NCBI RefSeq assembly: GCF_000026985.1
Contig: NC_017390.1
Span: 166,447 to 187,046 of the forward strand
Reading direction: 5' to 3'
DNA from: Erwinia pyrifoliae DSM 12163
Lineage (GTDB): Bacteria; Pseudomonadota; Gammaproteobacteria; Enterobacterales; Enterobacteriaceae
DNA: 20,600 nt
Part shown: piece after piece, positions 1 to 8,930 of the stretch
How the letters are laid out: the number at the start of each line of letters is the position of its first letter
How positions within the stretch are numbered: the stretch's first letter is position 1
The notes under the pieces: generated by a model
Seen by the model: the letters and a program-made list of their open reading frames with translations, nothing else
What the model was told of the DNA's origin: nothing
Database searches by the model: none
Translations under genes and position numbers: made by a program

Positions 1-177
1 GTTACACAGAATTATTTACAGGGTCGGGCAGGGGCGATACTGCTGCCGGTGGCCATCATGGCCGTGCGGTGGAGCAATGCTGCACGTATTAATCAGGCAG
101 AAGTGGTGGGGCGTTCTTCACGATGGTGGCTATCAGGACAGGGTGGCATCTGCTATGGCAACAGCTGCCCGACCTGA
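1..177 (+). other. possible 3' end of an unidentified reading frame cut by the window edge
   Basis: An open frame enters from the left edge and runs 58 codons to a TGA at 175-177. The first 40 or so codons look coding, with runs of CTG, CCG, GTG and GCC, and read as a hydrophobic stretch followed by RWSNAARINQ. The tail is rich in Trp, Gly and Cys and looks less like a normal protein end. I do not recognise the product. It converges with metJ, which ends at 196. In E. coli this side of metJ carries yiiX and rpmE, and the residues visible here do not match the end of YiiX. It could be the end of a lineage-specific membrane protein, a decayed gene or chance. Confidence 0.2.
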
Positions 178-195
178 TAACCGGTTTGTGCGTGC

Positions 196-513
196 TTAGT
201 ATTCCCAGCTATCGGGATCGACGCCCATCGCCCGCATGATCGCTTTCGCCTCTTCGGGGATTTCGTCACTGCGCTCTTTACGCAGATCGACATCGTCCGG
301 CAGCGGTTGACCGGTGAACGCATGCAGAAATGCTTCGCACAACAGTTCGCTGTTGGTGGCATGACGCAGGTTATTCACCTGGCGGCGCGTGCGTTCATCG
401 GTCAGAATTTTCAATACTTTTAACGGAATGGATACCGTAATTTTTTTTACCTGCTCGCTCTTTTTGCCGTGCTCAGCGTAAGGGCTGATATATTCGCCGT
501 TCCATTCAGCCAT
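196..513 (-). CDS. metJ: MetJ, methionine regulon repressor
   Basis: MetJ is a cytoplasmic ribbon-helix-helix dimer that binds S-adenosylmethionine as corepressor and sits on tandem 8-bp met boxes to shut off methionine biosynthesis genes. The 105 aa product matches the E. coli protein over its full length with only a handful of substitutions. The DNA-contacting ribbon (KKITVS, near residues 23-28) and the following helices ([13 protein letters not shown] and [13 protein letters not shown]) are intact. The start ATG at 513 is preceded by AAGG at a usual distance. It is divergent from metB, and the 243-bp gap between them holds the operators, so it probably represses its own promoter as well as metBL, as is known in E. 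coli. Confidence 0.98.
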   Translation of the reverse strand: MAEWNGEYISPYAEHGKKSEQVKKITVSIPLKVLKILTDERTRRQVNNLRHATNSELLCEAFLHAFTGQPLPDDVDLRKERSDEIPEEAKAIMRAMGVDPDSWEY

Positions 514-626
514 GAGATACCTTAGTCATATGTATAATGAGAAATGCCGAAATTTGCTTAATTATGCCGTAAGTCGGTGGCTATCACACCGGGATGGCCG
601 CACTTTCTCCGGGGGAGATTGGCATA

Positions 627-655
627 ATTCTAACGGTTATTGCATCATTGCTCAA
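627..655 (-). promoter_or_regulatory. candidate metJ promoter
   Basis: Read on the minus strand there is a -35 element TTGAGC (655-650), a 17-bp spacer and a -10 element TAGAAT (632-627). It lies about 110 bases upstream of the metJ start and just downstream of the met boxes, so bound MetJ could affect it. This is a match by eye to sigma-70 consensus; no start site is known here. Confidence 0.5.
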
Positions 656-666
656 TCTATACGCAA

Positions 667-698
667 AGACATTTAGATGTCCAGATGTATTGACGTCT
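667..698. promoter_or_regulatory. MetJ operator: four tandem met boxes in the metJ-metB gap
   Basis: Four contiguous 8-bp units match the met box consensus AGACGTCT: AGACATTT (667-674), AGATGTCC (675-682), AGATGTAT (683-690) and TGACGTCT (691-698). MetJ dimers bind such arrays cooperatively, one dimer per box. A weak sigma-70 match for metB overlaps the last box (TTGACG at 690-695, 17-bp spacer, TACTCT at 713-718), which would let bound MetJ block RNA polymerase directly. The boxes are seen; the metB promoter call is tentative. Confidence 0.9.
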
Positions 699-756
699 AT
701 CTTGCGGCTGTTTACTCTATATACTTTCTCTATTCTCCAGCAGGAACTGATGCACC

Positions 757-1917
757 ATGACGCGTAAACAGGCAACCATTGCAGTACGTAGCGGTTTGAA
801 TGATGACGAGCAGTATGGCTGTGTTGTCCCCCCGATTCATCTGTCCAGCACCTATAACTTTACCGACTTCAATCAGCCACGCGCTCATGACTACTCACGC
901 CGGGGCAACCCGACGCGTGATGTGGTGCAGCGTGCGCTGGCAGAACTGGAAGGTGGCGCCGGGGCGGTCATGACCAACACCGGGATGTCTGCGATTCATC
1001 TGGTGTGCACGGTATTTCTGCAACCGGGCGACCTGCTGGTCGCTCCGCACGACTGTTATGGTGGCAGCTACCGTCTTTTTGACAGCCTGAGCAAGCGCGG
1101 CGCGTACCGTGTGAAGTTTGTCGATCAGGGCGATAAAGCGGCTCTGCACGCTGCGCTGGCGGAAAACCCCAAACTGGTACTGATTGAAAGCCCAAGCAAC
1201 CCGCTGCTGCGCGTGGTCGATATTCCCACCCTCTGCCAGGCGGCCGCCGCTGCCGGTGCGATCAGCGTGGTGGATAACACCTTCCTCAGCCCGGCATTGC
1301 AGAACCCGCTGGCGCTGGGTGCCGATCTGGTTATTCACTCCTGTACCAAATATCTCAACGGCCACTCCGATGTGGTGGCCGGGGCTGTGATCGCCAAAGA
1401 TCCGCAGCACGTTACCGAGCTTGCCTGGTGGGCTAACAATATCGGCGTAACCGGTGCGGCGTTTGACAGCTATCTGTTATTGCGCGGGTTGCGCACCCTG
1501 TCTCCGCGTATGGCGGCGGCCCAGCGCAATGCCCTGGCGATTGTCGATTATCTGAAACAGCAACCGCTGGTGAAAAAGTTGTATCATCCTTCCCTGCCGG
1601 AGAACGCCGGGCATCAGTTTGCGCTCACACAGCAAAAAGGCTTCGGCGCGATGCTCAGTTTTGAGCTGGATGGAGATGAGGCGACGCTGCGTCGTTTTCT
1701 CAAAGCGCTGCATTTATTTACCCTGGCGGAGTCGCTGGGCGGCGTGGAGAGCCTGATTTCCCATACCGCCACCATGACGCATGCCGGCATGTCGGCAGAG
1801 GCGCGCGCCGCAGCGGGTATTTCCGAAACGCTGCTGCGGATTTCGGTGGGAATTGAAGATCACGAAGATTTAATCGCCGATCTGGACAATGCGTTCCAGG
1901 TTGCGGCCAAGAGGTGA
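757..1917 (+). CDS. metB: MetB, cystathionine gamma-synthase
   Basis: This PLP enzyme condenses O-succinylhomoserine with cysteine to give cystathionine, the first committed transsulfuration step to methionine. At 386 aa it has exactly the E. coli length and aligns without gaps. The PLP-binding lysine is K198 in SCTKYLNGHSD, and the Cys/Met-metabolism family signature around it is intact. The phosphate-binding NTGMSAIHL region (near 74-82) and the C-terminal SLGGVESLISH (near 328-338) are also present. The start ATG at 757 follows AGGA about 11 bases upstream. It is the first gene of a metB-metL operon; the TGA of metB ends only two bases before the chosen metL start, so translation is probably coupled. 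The upstream met boxes indicate repression by MetJ. Confidence 0.98.
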   Translation: MTRKQATIAVRSGLNDDEQYGCVVPPIHLSSTYNFTDFNQPRAHDYSRRGNPTRDVVQRALAELEGGAGAVMTNTGMSAIHLVCTVFLQPGDLLVAPHDCYGGSYRLFDSLSKRGAYRVKFVDQGDKAALHAALAENPKLVLIESPSNPLLRVVDIPTLCQAAAAAGAISVVDNTFLSPALQNPLALGADLVIHSCTKYLNGHSDVVAGAVIAKDPQHVTELAWWANNIGVTGAAFDSYLLLRGLRTLSPRMAAAQRNALAIVDYLKQQPLVKKLYHPSLPENAGHQFALTQQKGFGAMLSFELDGDEATLRRFLKALHLFTLAESLGGVESLISHTATMTHAGMSAEARAAAGISETLLRISVGIEDHEDLIADLDNAFQVAAKR

Positions 1918-1919
1918 GC

Positions 1920-4355
1920 ATGAGTTATTCAGCAGTGGCGAAGGCGGGCAGTGCACGGCAATTGCACAAATTTGGTGGCAGCAGCCTGGCCGATGCCAAA
2001 TGCTACCAGCGCGTTGCCGGAATAATGGCAGAATACAGTGAGCCGGGCGATTTGATGGTGGTATCGGCAGCGGGCAGTACCACCAACCAGCTGATTAGCT
2101 GGCTGAAACTGAGCCAGAGCGATCGGCTGTCTGCCCATCAGGTGCAACAGGCGCTGCGGCGTTATCAGAGTGACCTGATTAGCAGTCTGCTACCGCCGGA
2201 AGTTGCCGCCCCACTGATTGCTGAATTTATTTCCGATCTGGAGAAGCTGGCGGCGCTGCTGGACGGCGTTATTTCCGATGTGGCCTATGCCGAGGTGGTT
2301 GGGCACGGCGAAATCTGGTCGGCGCGTCTGATGTCAGCAGTACTGACGCTGCGCGATATTGAAGCCGGATGGCTGGATGCCCGTCACTTTTTACGCGCCG
2401 AGCGTGCGGTGCAGCCGCAGGTGGATGAAGCAAAATCATTGCCGCTGCTGCAACAGCTGATGGCGCAGCATCCGTCACAGCGCCTGGTGGTAACCGGCTT
2501 TATCTGTGGCAATGATGCCGGTGAGACGGTGTTGTTAGGGCGCAACGGCAGCGACTACTCAGCAACGCAAATCGGCGCGCTGGCGGGCGTGTCACGGGTG
2601 ACCATCTGGAGTGACGTGGCCGGAGTATATAGCGCCGATCCACGCAAGGTGAAAGATGCCTGCCTGCTGCCGCTGCTGCGGCTGGATGAAGCCAGCGAGC
2701 TGGCGCGCCTGGCGGCTCCGGTGCTGCATAGCCGCACTCTGCAGCCGGTCTCCGGCAGCGATATCGATTTACAGCTGCGCTGCAGCTACCAGCCGGAGCA
2801 GGGGTCGACGCGCATTGAGCGCGTACTGGCTTCGGGAACCGGCGCGCGTATCGTGACCAGTCATGATGATGTCTGTCTGATTGAGTTCCAGGTGCCCGCG
2901 CACCATGACTTTGCCAGCCTGCATAAAGAGATAGACCAGCTGCTGCAACGTGCTCAGGTGCGTCCGTTGGCAACCGGCGTTCACCCTGACCGTAATCTGC
3001 TGCAGCTGTGCTACACCTCGGAAGTCGTGAACAGTGCGCTCACCCTGTTACAGGATGCCGCTCTGCCGGGGCGTTTACAGCTGCGCGAAGGCATGGCGCT
3101 GGTGGCGATGGTCGGAGCGGGCGTTTGCCGCAATCCGTTGCACAGCCACCGCTTCTGGCAGCAGATGAAAGACCAGCCGGTTGAATTTATCTGGCAGTCC
3201 CAGGACGGCATCAGCCTGGTGGCGGTGCTGCGCGTCGGGCCGACCGAACATTTGATCCGTGGACTGCATCAAACGCTGTTCCGCGCAGAAAAGCAGATTG
3301 GCCTGGTGCTGTTTGGCAAAGGGAATATTGGCTCACGCTGGCTGGAGCTGTTTGCCCGTGAACAGGAAACGATTTCAGCACGCACCGGATTTGAATATAT
3401 TCTGGCGGGCGTGGTGGACAGTCGTCGCAGCCTGCTGAGCTATGAAGGGCTGGACGCCAGCCGGGCGCTGGCCTTCTTTGAAGATGAAGCCGTCTTACAG
3501 GATACGGAGTCGCTGTTCCTGTGGATGCGTGCGCACCCGTTTGACGATTTAGTGGTGCTGGACGTCACCGCCAGTGAAACCCTGGCTGAACAGTATCTTG
3601 ACTTCGCCAGTTACGGCTTCCACGTTATTGGCGCGAATAAAGTGGCGGGGGCCTCAACCAGCGACAGCTATCGCCAGATCCGTGATGCCTTCGCCAAAAC
3701 CGGGGGGCACTGGTTGTATAACGCCACCGTTGGAGCCGGACTGCCGGTGAACCACACGGTGCGCGATCTGCGTGAAAGCGGTGACAGCATCCTGTCGATT
3801 AGCGGTATTTTCTCCGGCACGCTGTCATGGCTGTTCTTGCAGTTTGACGGTACGGTGCCGTTCACCGAGCTGCTCGATCAGGCCTGGCAGCAGGGGTTAA
3901 CCGAACCGGACCCGCGTGTCGATCTCTCCGGTCAGGACGTGATGCGCAAGCTGGTGATCCTTGCCCGTGAGGCGGGCTACGATATTGAACCCGACCAGGT
4001 GCGCGTTGAGTCCCTGGTGCCGGCGGATTGCCAGTCGGGTTCGGTTGACCACTTCTTTGACAATGGCGATGCGTTAAACGACCAGATGCTGCAACGCTTT
4101 GAAGCGGCGCAGGAGATGGGGCTGGTTCTGCGCTACGTTGCGCGCTTTGACGCCAATGGTAAAGCGCGCGTTGGTGTGGAAGCGGTGCGTGCCGATCATC
4201 CTCTGGCTGCGCTGCTGCCCTGTGATAATGTCTTCGCCATTGAAAGCCGCTGGTATCGTGATAATCCGCTGGTGATCCGCGGGCCGGGTGCCGGGCGCGA
4301 TGTCACAGCCGGAGCCATTCAGTCAGACCTCAATCGTCTGGCGCAGCTGCTGTAA
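1920..4355 (+). CDS. metL: MetL, bifunctional aspartokinase II / homoserine dehydrogenase II
   Basis: This fusion enzyme catalyses the first step (aspartate to aspartyl phosphate) and the third step (aspartate semialdehyde to homoserine) of the aspartate family pathway, serving methionine. The kinase domain begins with HKFGGSSLAD near residue 17 and includes the LLGRNGSDYSAT substrate loop. A central linker follows, and the NAD(P)-binding domain begins at GLVLFGKGNIGS (about residue 460), with the homoserine dehydrogenase region NATVGAGLP near residue 600. The length is 811 aa against about 810 in E. coli. An upstream in-frame GTG at 1914 overlaps the metB stop, but I chose ATG 1920 because AGAGG at 1910-1914 is spaced correctly for it and not for the GTG. 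The gene is co-transcribed with metB and controlled by MetJ. Confidence 0.97.
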   Translation: MSYSAVAKAGSARQLHKFGGSSLADAKCYQRVAGIMAEYSEPGDLMVVSAAGSTTNQLISWLKLSQSDRLSAHQVQQALRRYQSDLISSLLPPEVAAPLIAEFISDLEKLAALLDGVISDVAYAEVVGHGEIWSARLMSAVLTLRDIEAGWLDARHFLRAERAVQPQVDEAKSLPLLQQLMAQHPSQRLVVTGFICGNDAGETVLLGRNGSDYSATQIGALAGVSRVTIWSDVAGVYSADPRKVKDACLLPLLRLDEASELARLAAPVLHSRTLQPVSGSDIDLQLRCSYQPEQGSTRIERVLASGTGARIVTSHDDVCLIEFQVPAHHDFASLHKEIDQLLQRAQVRPLATGVHPDRNLLQLCYTSEVVNSALTLLQDAALPGRLQLREGMALVAMVGAGVCRNPLHSHRFWQQMKDQPVEFIWQSQDGISLVAVLRVGPTEHLIRGLHQTLFRAEKQIGLVLFGKGNIGSRWLELFAREQETISARTGFEYILAGVVDSRRSLLSYEGLDASRALAFFEDEAVLQDTESLFLWMRAHPFDDLVVLDVTASETLAEQYLDFASYGFHVIGANKVAGASTSDSYRQIRDAFAKTGGHWLYNATVGAGLPVNHTVRDLRESGDSILSISGIFSGTLSWLFLQFDGTVPFTELLDQAWQQGLTEPDPRVDLSGQDVMRKLVILAREAGYDIEPDQVRVESLVPADCQSGSVDHFFDNGDALNDQMLQRFEAAQEMGLVLRYVARFDANGKARVGVEAVRADHPLAALLPCDNVFAIESRWYRDNPLVIRGPGAGRDVTAGAIQSDLNRLAQLL

Positions 4356-4374
4356 TATCACCGTAAAGGCTAAG

Positions 4375-4402
4375 CCCCGGCGTAGCATGCGCTGCGTTGG
4401 GG
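4375..4402. repeat. strong hairpin downstream of metL, no T-run
   Basis: Twelve consecutive pairs (three of them G-U on the plus-strand RNA) close a four-base loop ATGC: CCCCGGCGTAGC pairs with GCTGCGTTGGGG. It starts 19 bases after the metL stop. There is no run of T after it on either strand, so it is not a textbook intrinsic terminator. It could stabilise the metBL mRNA end, act as a weak terminator, or be a copy of a dispersed palindromic repeat. The structure is seen; the role is unknown. Confidence 0.5.
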
Positions 4403-4523
4403 TGCTGCTGCATTCCCTTGCTTTATCGCCTCTGCTGCTTTCTGAATTCGCCGCTGTTTTCCCATACCTGAAATTTCCTCATCCGCGCGTGAGAAGATGT
4501 CAAGGCCGATCGCCATTTATCTG

Positions 4524-4552
4524 TTGACTGAATAACCGATCTCCTCCATTTT
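4524..4552 (+). promoter_or_regulatory. candidate metF promoter
   Basis: There is a -35 element TTGACT (4524-4529), a 17-bp spacer and a weak -10 CATTTT (4547-4552), about 60 bases upstream of the metF start. The met boxes begin immediately after the -10, so MetJ would cover the transcription start. Identified by eye only. Confidence 0.5.
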
Positions 4553-4584
4553 GAATGTCTGGACGTCTAAACGGATAGCCGTGT
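4553..4584. promoter_or_regulatory. MetJ operator in front of metF
   Basis: Two adjacent good met boxes, GAATGTCT (4553-4560) and GGACGTCT (4561-4568), are followed in phase by two weaker 8-mers, AAACGGAT and AGCCGTGT. E. coli metF also carries a tandem array with poorer outer boxes. The position just downstream of the candidate -10 fits repression by MetJ plus S-adenosylmethionine. Confidence 0.8.
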
Positions 4585-4607
4585 AACGGCAGCGATCGAT
4601 GAGGTAA

Positions 4608-5525
<918 letters not shown>

Positions 5526-5565
5526 CGATACAGGGAAAAAGTGCGGCTTAGCGCGTGTCGCCGGG

Positions 5566-5652
5566 TTAACGGTTGGCCCAGTCCTCCAGGCGCAGACCCG
5601 GAACGCGCTCAAGCTCACGCAGGTTGTTGTTGACCAGCATGAATTTCAGCAT
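5566..5652 (-). pseudogene. vapC: remnant of a VapC/MvpT-type PIN-domain toxin (internal deletion)
   Basis: A 28-codon frame starts with MLKFML, the first six residues of VapC/MvpT-type toxins, and jumps straight to VNNNLRELERVPGLRLEDW, which resembles their last 20 or so residues (VTNNLREFERIPGIRIEDW as I recall MvpT). An intact toxin is about 132 aa, so roughly 105 codons have been removed, including the conserved acidic residues of the PIN ribonuclease site. The start codon overlaps the vapB stop by one base (TGATG), the usual vapBC arrangement. Short AAC-rich matches at the junction could explain a deletion by slippage. No toxin activity is expected. The identification rests on remembered family sequences. 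Confidence 0.75.
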
Positions 5653-5881
5653 CAGACATGTTCTCGTCTCTGCTCTGAAGGTTGTTCACGATCGTCCATA
5701 AAGTCAGCGGTGACATTTTCACCATCAAACCAGTTATCCCAGCTTTCACCCACCGACGATATAATGCGCGTGCGGTCAATGGCAATCATATCAACGCACT
5801 TAACATCTTCCGGTAGTGCCAGGGCTTTGGGCTGGTGTACCGCCTGTGAGCGGTTGTTTTAAAAACGGTGGTTTTTTCCAT
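5652..5881 (-). pseudogene. vapB: VapB/MvpA-type antitoxin gene, frameshifted
   Basis: The frame opens with MEKTTVFK, then shifts. Adding one base just after codon 8 (near 5857) restores a 76-codon frame with NRSQAV and PKALALPEDVKCVDMIAI, then SSVGESWDNWFDGENV, DFMDDREQPSEQ and a stop. This is the VapB/MvpA antitoxin pattern: an AbrB-like N-terminal DNA-binding fold, then the toxin-binding tail with W-x-x-WFDG and DFM-x-x-REQP. As written, the reading frame hits a TGA after 32 codons. The missing base is next to runs of A and T, so a sequencing error should be excluded. However, the deleted toxin behind it argues for real decay. The locus is convergent with metF and lies in a region with no other gene. 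Confidence 0.75.
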
Positions 5882-5974
5882 TTCAACGCCTTCTTTCAGA
5901 GAGTTAACGGTCTCAGCATAGTGCATTTCAGGGGTATGTTGCAGGGAGATACATTGAGTCATGCTCACTCAATG

Positions 5975-6034
5975 CCCGGCCTGATGGCCGGGAGATGATG
6001 AGCATTTTCAGGCAGGGCACGGATCGCCCGTGCC
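5975..6034. terminator. two short GC-rich hairpins downstream of ppc
   Basis: GGCACGG pairs with CCGTGCC at 6016-6034 (7 bp, 5-base loop) and CCCGGCC pairs with GGCCGGG at 5975-5992 (7 bp, TGAT loop). The first lies about 10 bases beyond the ppc stop on the minus strand. Neither is followed by a T-run on the minus strand, so a role in ending ppc transcription is only plausible. The stretch 5882-5974 between these hairpins and the vapB remnant holds no gene I can support. Confidence 0.35.
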
Positions 6035-6044
6035 AGACTTAGCG

Positions 6045-8696
6045 TTAACCGGTATTACGCATCCCCGCCGCGACGCCAGCAATGGTCACCATCAGCGCCT
6101 GCTCGACGCGGGCATCCGGCTCACCGCCCGCTGCTTCCTGCTGGCGTGAACGGTGCAGCAGTTCGGCCTGCAAGACGTTAAGCGGATCGGTATAGACATT
6201 ACGCAGCGCAATCGACTCGGCAATCCACGGCTGGTCGGCCATCAGATGCGCATCGTTGGCAATGGTCAGCACCGCTTTGATATCGGACTCCAGCCGATCG
6301 CGCAGCTGTTTGCCCAGCGGCCACAGTGATTTATCGACCAGGCGCTGATCGTAATATTCCGCCAGCCACAGGTCGGCCTTCGAGAACACCATTTCCAGCA
6401 TCCCCAGGCGCGTAGAGAAGAATGGCCAGTCGCGGCACATGGCTTCCAGCTGGTCCTGATGGCCGTCTGCCATCGCCTGCTGGAGCGCAGCCCCGGCACC
6501 GAGCCAGGCGGGCAGCATCAGGCGGTTCTGCGTCCAGGCGAAGATCCAAGGAATGGCACGTAGCGACTCGACGCCGCCGGCTGGACGCCGTTTCGCCGGA
6601 CGGGAGCCGAGCGGCAGTTTAGCCAGCTCCTGCTCTGGCGTGGCAGAACGGAAGTACGGCACAAAGTCCGCGTGTTCACGCACGTAGCCACGGTACATTT
6701 GACAGGAGACCGTCGACAGCCGATCCATAATGCCGATCCACTCGGTCTTTGGCTCCGGCGGCGGCAACAGGTTGGCTTCGAGGATCGCCCCGGTGTACAG
6801 CGACAGGCTGCTGATGGTCACTTCCGGCAGGCCGTACTTAAAGCGGATCATCTCACCCTGTTCGGTGACGCGCAGCCCACCTTTCAGGCTGCCCGGCGGC
6901 TGGGACAGCAGCGCCGCATGTGCCGGAGCGCCACCGCGCCCAATGCTACCGCCGCGTCCGTGGAACAGCGTCAGGGTAATTCCGGCCTTCTCACAGGTTT
7001 TGATCAGCGCATCCTGTGCCTGATACTGCGCCCAGCTGGCCGCCATTACACCGGCATCTTTTGCCGAGTCGGAGTAACCAATCATCACCATCTGCTTGCC
7101 CTGAATCAGACCGCGATACCAGTCGATATTCAGCAGCTGGCTCATCACCGCGTTGGCATTATTCAGGTCGTCGAGGGTTTCAAACAGCGGAGCCACCGGC
7201 ATGGCATAGCCAATCCCGGCTTCTTTCAACAGCAGATGCACCGTCAGCACGTCAGACGGTGTTTTCGCCATTGAGATAACATAGGCGGCAATCGATCCCT
7301 GGGGCGCTTCAGCGGCCACGCGACAGGTATCCAGCACCTCTTTGGTTTCGGCGCTCGGCTCCCACTGACGCGGCGTCAGCGGGCGTTTGGAATTCAGTTC
7401 GCGGATCAGGAACGCCTGCTTGTCGGCTTCTGACCAGCTCTCAAAATCGCCCAGACCAAGATAACGGGTGATTTCAGCAATCGCCTCCGTGTGGCGGGTG
7501 CTTTCCTGACGGATATCGATGCGTACCAGCGGCACGCCAAAACACTTCACGCGGCGCAGGGTATCCAGTAGCTGGCCGTTAGCAATAATGCCCATACCGC
7601 AGGCCTGTAATGACTGGTAGCAGGTATACAGTGGGTTCCACAGCTGTTCGTTCGAAATCAGCAGGTCGGCAGGGCGCGCTAAACGTTCGCCTTTCAGGCG
7701 GCCAGCCAGGTAAGCCTGGGTGCTCATCAGCTGGCTGCGCAGGTTTTTCATAATCTCGCGGTACGGCTCCAGCGCTTCCGGGTTGCCGCACAGCTCGCGC
7801 ACTTCCGGCGTACATTCGGACATCGACAGCTCGGAAATCAGTACGGCGATGTCGCGCAGGAACAGGTCGGTGGCTTTCCAGCGGCTGAGTTGCATGACGT
7901 GGCGAGTGATATCGGCGGTGACGTTCGGGTTGCCGTCACGGTCGCCTCCCATCCATGAGGTAAACTGCACCGGAACAAAGTCGACTGGCAGGGTATAACC
8001 AAAAGCGGCTTCTACCTGCTCGTTCAGCTCACGCAGGAACTGAGGCACACCTTCCCACAGGCTGTTTTCCACCACCGCAAAACCCCACTTGGCTTCGTCA
8101 ACCGGGGACGGACGATATTTACGGATTTCGTCGGTATGCCATGCTTGCGCGACCAGCTGGCGCAGGCGGCGCATGATCTGTGCGTGCTCATAGTCAGATA
8201 AATCATTGTGATCTAACTGCTTGAGACAGCTGTTCACTTCCACCAGTTTGTGGATCAGGGTGCGGCGTGTGATTTCAGTCGGATGCGCGGTCAGTACCAG
8301 TTCCAGCGACAGGGAACCAAGGGCTTCATGGACGGCAGCTTCGGTGAGGGCCGGCTGCTGCTTCAGGCGCTGAAACGTTTTCGCCAGCAGTTCCGGATTC
8401 TTAGCACCTTCGCCGTTCGGCGAAATGGTGTGGTACTGCTCGGCAACGTTGGTGAGGTTCAGGAACTGGCTGAAAGCGCGTGCAACCGGCAGCAGCTCGT
8501 CGTTAGACAGGTTTTGCAGCGTGGAAAGCAGTTCCTGACGGTGGGCGTCATGACCCGCACGAGATGACTTAGAGAGTTTACGAATAGTTTCTACCCGGTC
8601 GAGGATGTTCTCTCCCAGTGCATCTTTAATCGTATCCCCGAGCAGTTTGCCGAGCATACTGACATTACTTCGCATTGCGGAATATTGTTCGTTCAT
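6045..8696 (-). CDS. ppc: Ppc, phosphoenolpyruvate carboxylase
   Basis: Ppc carboxylates phosphoenolpyruvate with bicarbonate to give oxaloacetate, the main anaplerotic route and the source of aspartate for the methionine and arginine genes around it. At 883 aa the protein has the same length as the E. coli enzyme and aligns throughout. Catalytic His138 lies in [13 protein letters not shown]. The glycine-rich active-site loop [14 protein letters not shown] is near residues 578-591, and the C-terminal [14 protein letters not shown], which helps form the inhibitor site, is intact. The ATG at 8696 begins [16 protein letters not shown], as in E. coli. It lies downstream of argE on the same strand but 234 bases away, with its own candidate promoter, so it is probably a separate unit. 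Confidence 0.99.
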   Translation of the reverse strand: MNEQYSAMRSNVSMLGKLLGDTIKDALGENILDRVETIRKLSKSSRAGHDAHRQELLSTLQNLSNDELLPVARAFSQFLNLTNVAEQYHTISPNGEGAKNPELLAKTFQRLKQQPALTEAAVHEALGSLSLELVLTAHPTEITRRTLIHKLVEVNSCLKQLDHNDLSDYEHAQIMRRLRQLVAQAWHTDEIRKYRPSPVDEAKWGFAVVENSLWEGVPQFLRELNEQVEAAFGYTLPVDFVPVQFTSWMGGDRDGNPNVTADITRHVMQLSRWKATDLFLRDIAVLISELSMSECTPEVRELCGNPEALEPYREIMKNLRSQLMSTQAYLAGRLKGERLARPADLLISNEQLWNPLYTCYQSLQACGMGIIANGQLLDTLRRVKCFGVPLVRIDIRQESTRHTEAIAEITRYLGLGDFESWSEADKQAFLIRELNSKRPLTPRQWEPSAETKEVLDTCRVAAEAPQGSIAAYVISMAKTPSDVLTVHLLLKEAGIGYAMPVAPLFETLDDLNNANAVMSQLLNIDWYRGLIQGKQMVMIGYSDSAKDAGVMAASWAQYQAQDALIKTCEKAGITLTLFHGRGGSIGRGGAPAHAALLSQPPGSLKGGLRVTEQGEMIRFKYGLPEVTISSLSLYTGAILEANLLPPPEPKTEWIGIMDRLSTVSCQMYRGYVREHADFVPYFRSATPEQELAKLPLGSRPAKRRPAGGVESLRAIPWIFAWTQNRLMLPAWLGAGAALQQAMADGHQDQLEAMCRDWPFFSTRLGMLEMVFSKADLWLAEYYDQRLVDKSLWPLGKQLRDRLESDIKAVLTIANDAHLMADQPWIAESIALRNVYTDPLNVLQAELLHRSRQQEAAGGEPDARVEQALMVTIAGVAAGMRNTG

Positions 8697-8753
8697 ATGA
8701 TCCCTGACACCCTTTCTTGTATTTTCGCGTTTTTTTCACCCTGCTGAGTCTGT

Positions 8754-8783
8754 TATCTAGCCACGTTAAGCACGATTCGTCAA
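8754..8783 (-). promoter_or_regulatory. candidate ppc promoter
   Basis: On the minus strand there is a -35 TTGACG (8783-8778), an 18-bp spacer and a -10 TAGATA (8759-8754), about 58 bases before the ppc start. The remainder of the 234-bp argE-ppc gap is AT-rich around 8821-8885 and holds no gene. Judged by eye. Confidence 0.5.
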
Positions 8784-8930
8784 TTAGCCTACATTCTGCG
8801 CATGATGCGGCTAACTCTTAGAAATTTAGAGAATTTAATGAAGTGATGGTGAGATAATTTATTCTCATTATTAGGAATAATAAAAATGGGGCAAAGGGTT
8901 GTTTTCACCGTTAAATACCCCGACAGTGGC

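Noticed and set aside
584..775. A minus-strand frame in the metJ-metB gap
   Set aside because: It runs through the met boxes and the start of metB, so the region is regulatory and not coding.
4288..4527. A 79-codon plus-strand frame overlapping the metL end
   Set aside because: It starts within metL in another frame, crosses the hairpin and reaches the metF promoter; it has no recognisable protein pattern.
6672..7274. A 200-codon plus-strand frame opposite ppc
   Set aside because: It is antisense to an intact, fully conserved ppc and reads as a composition artefact rich in Arg, Gln and His.
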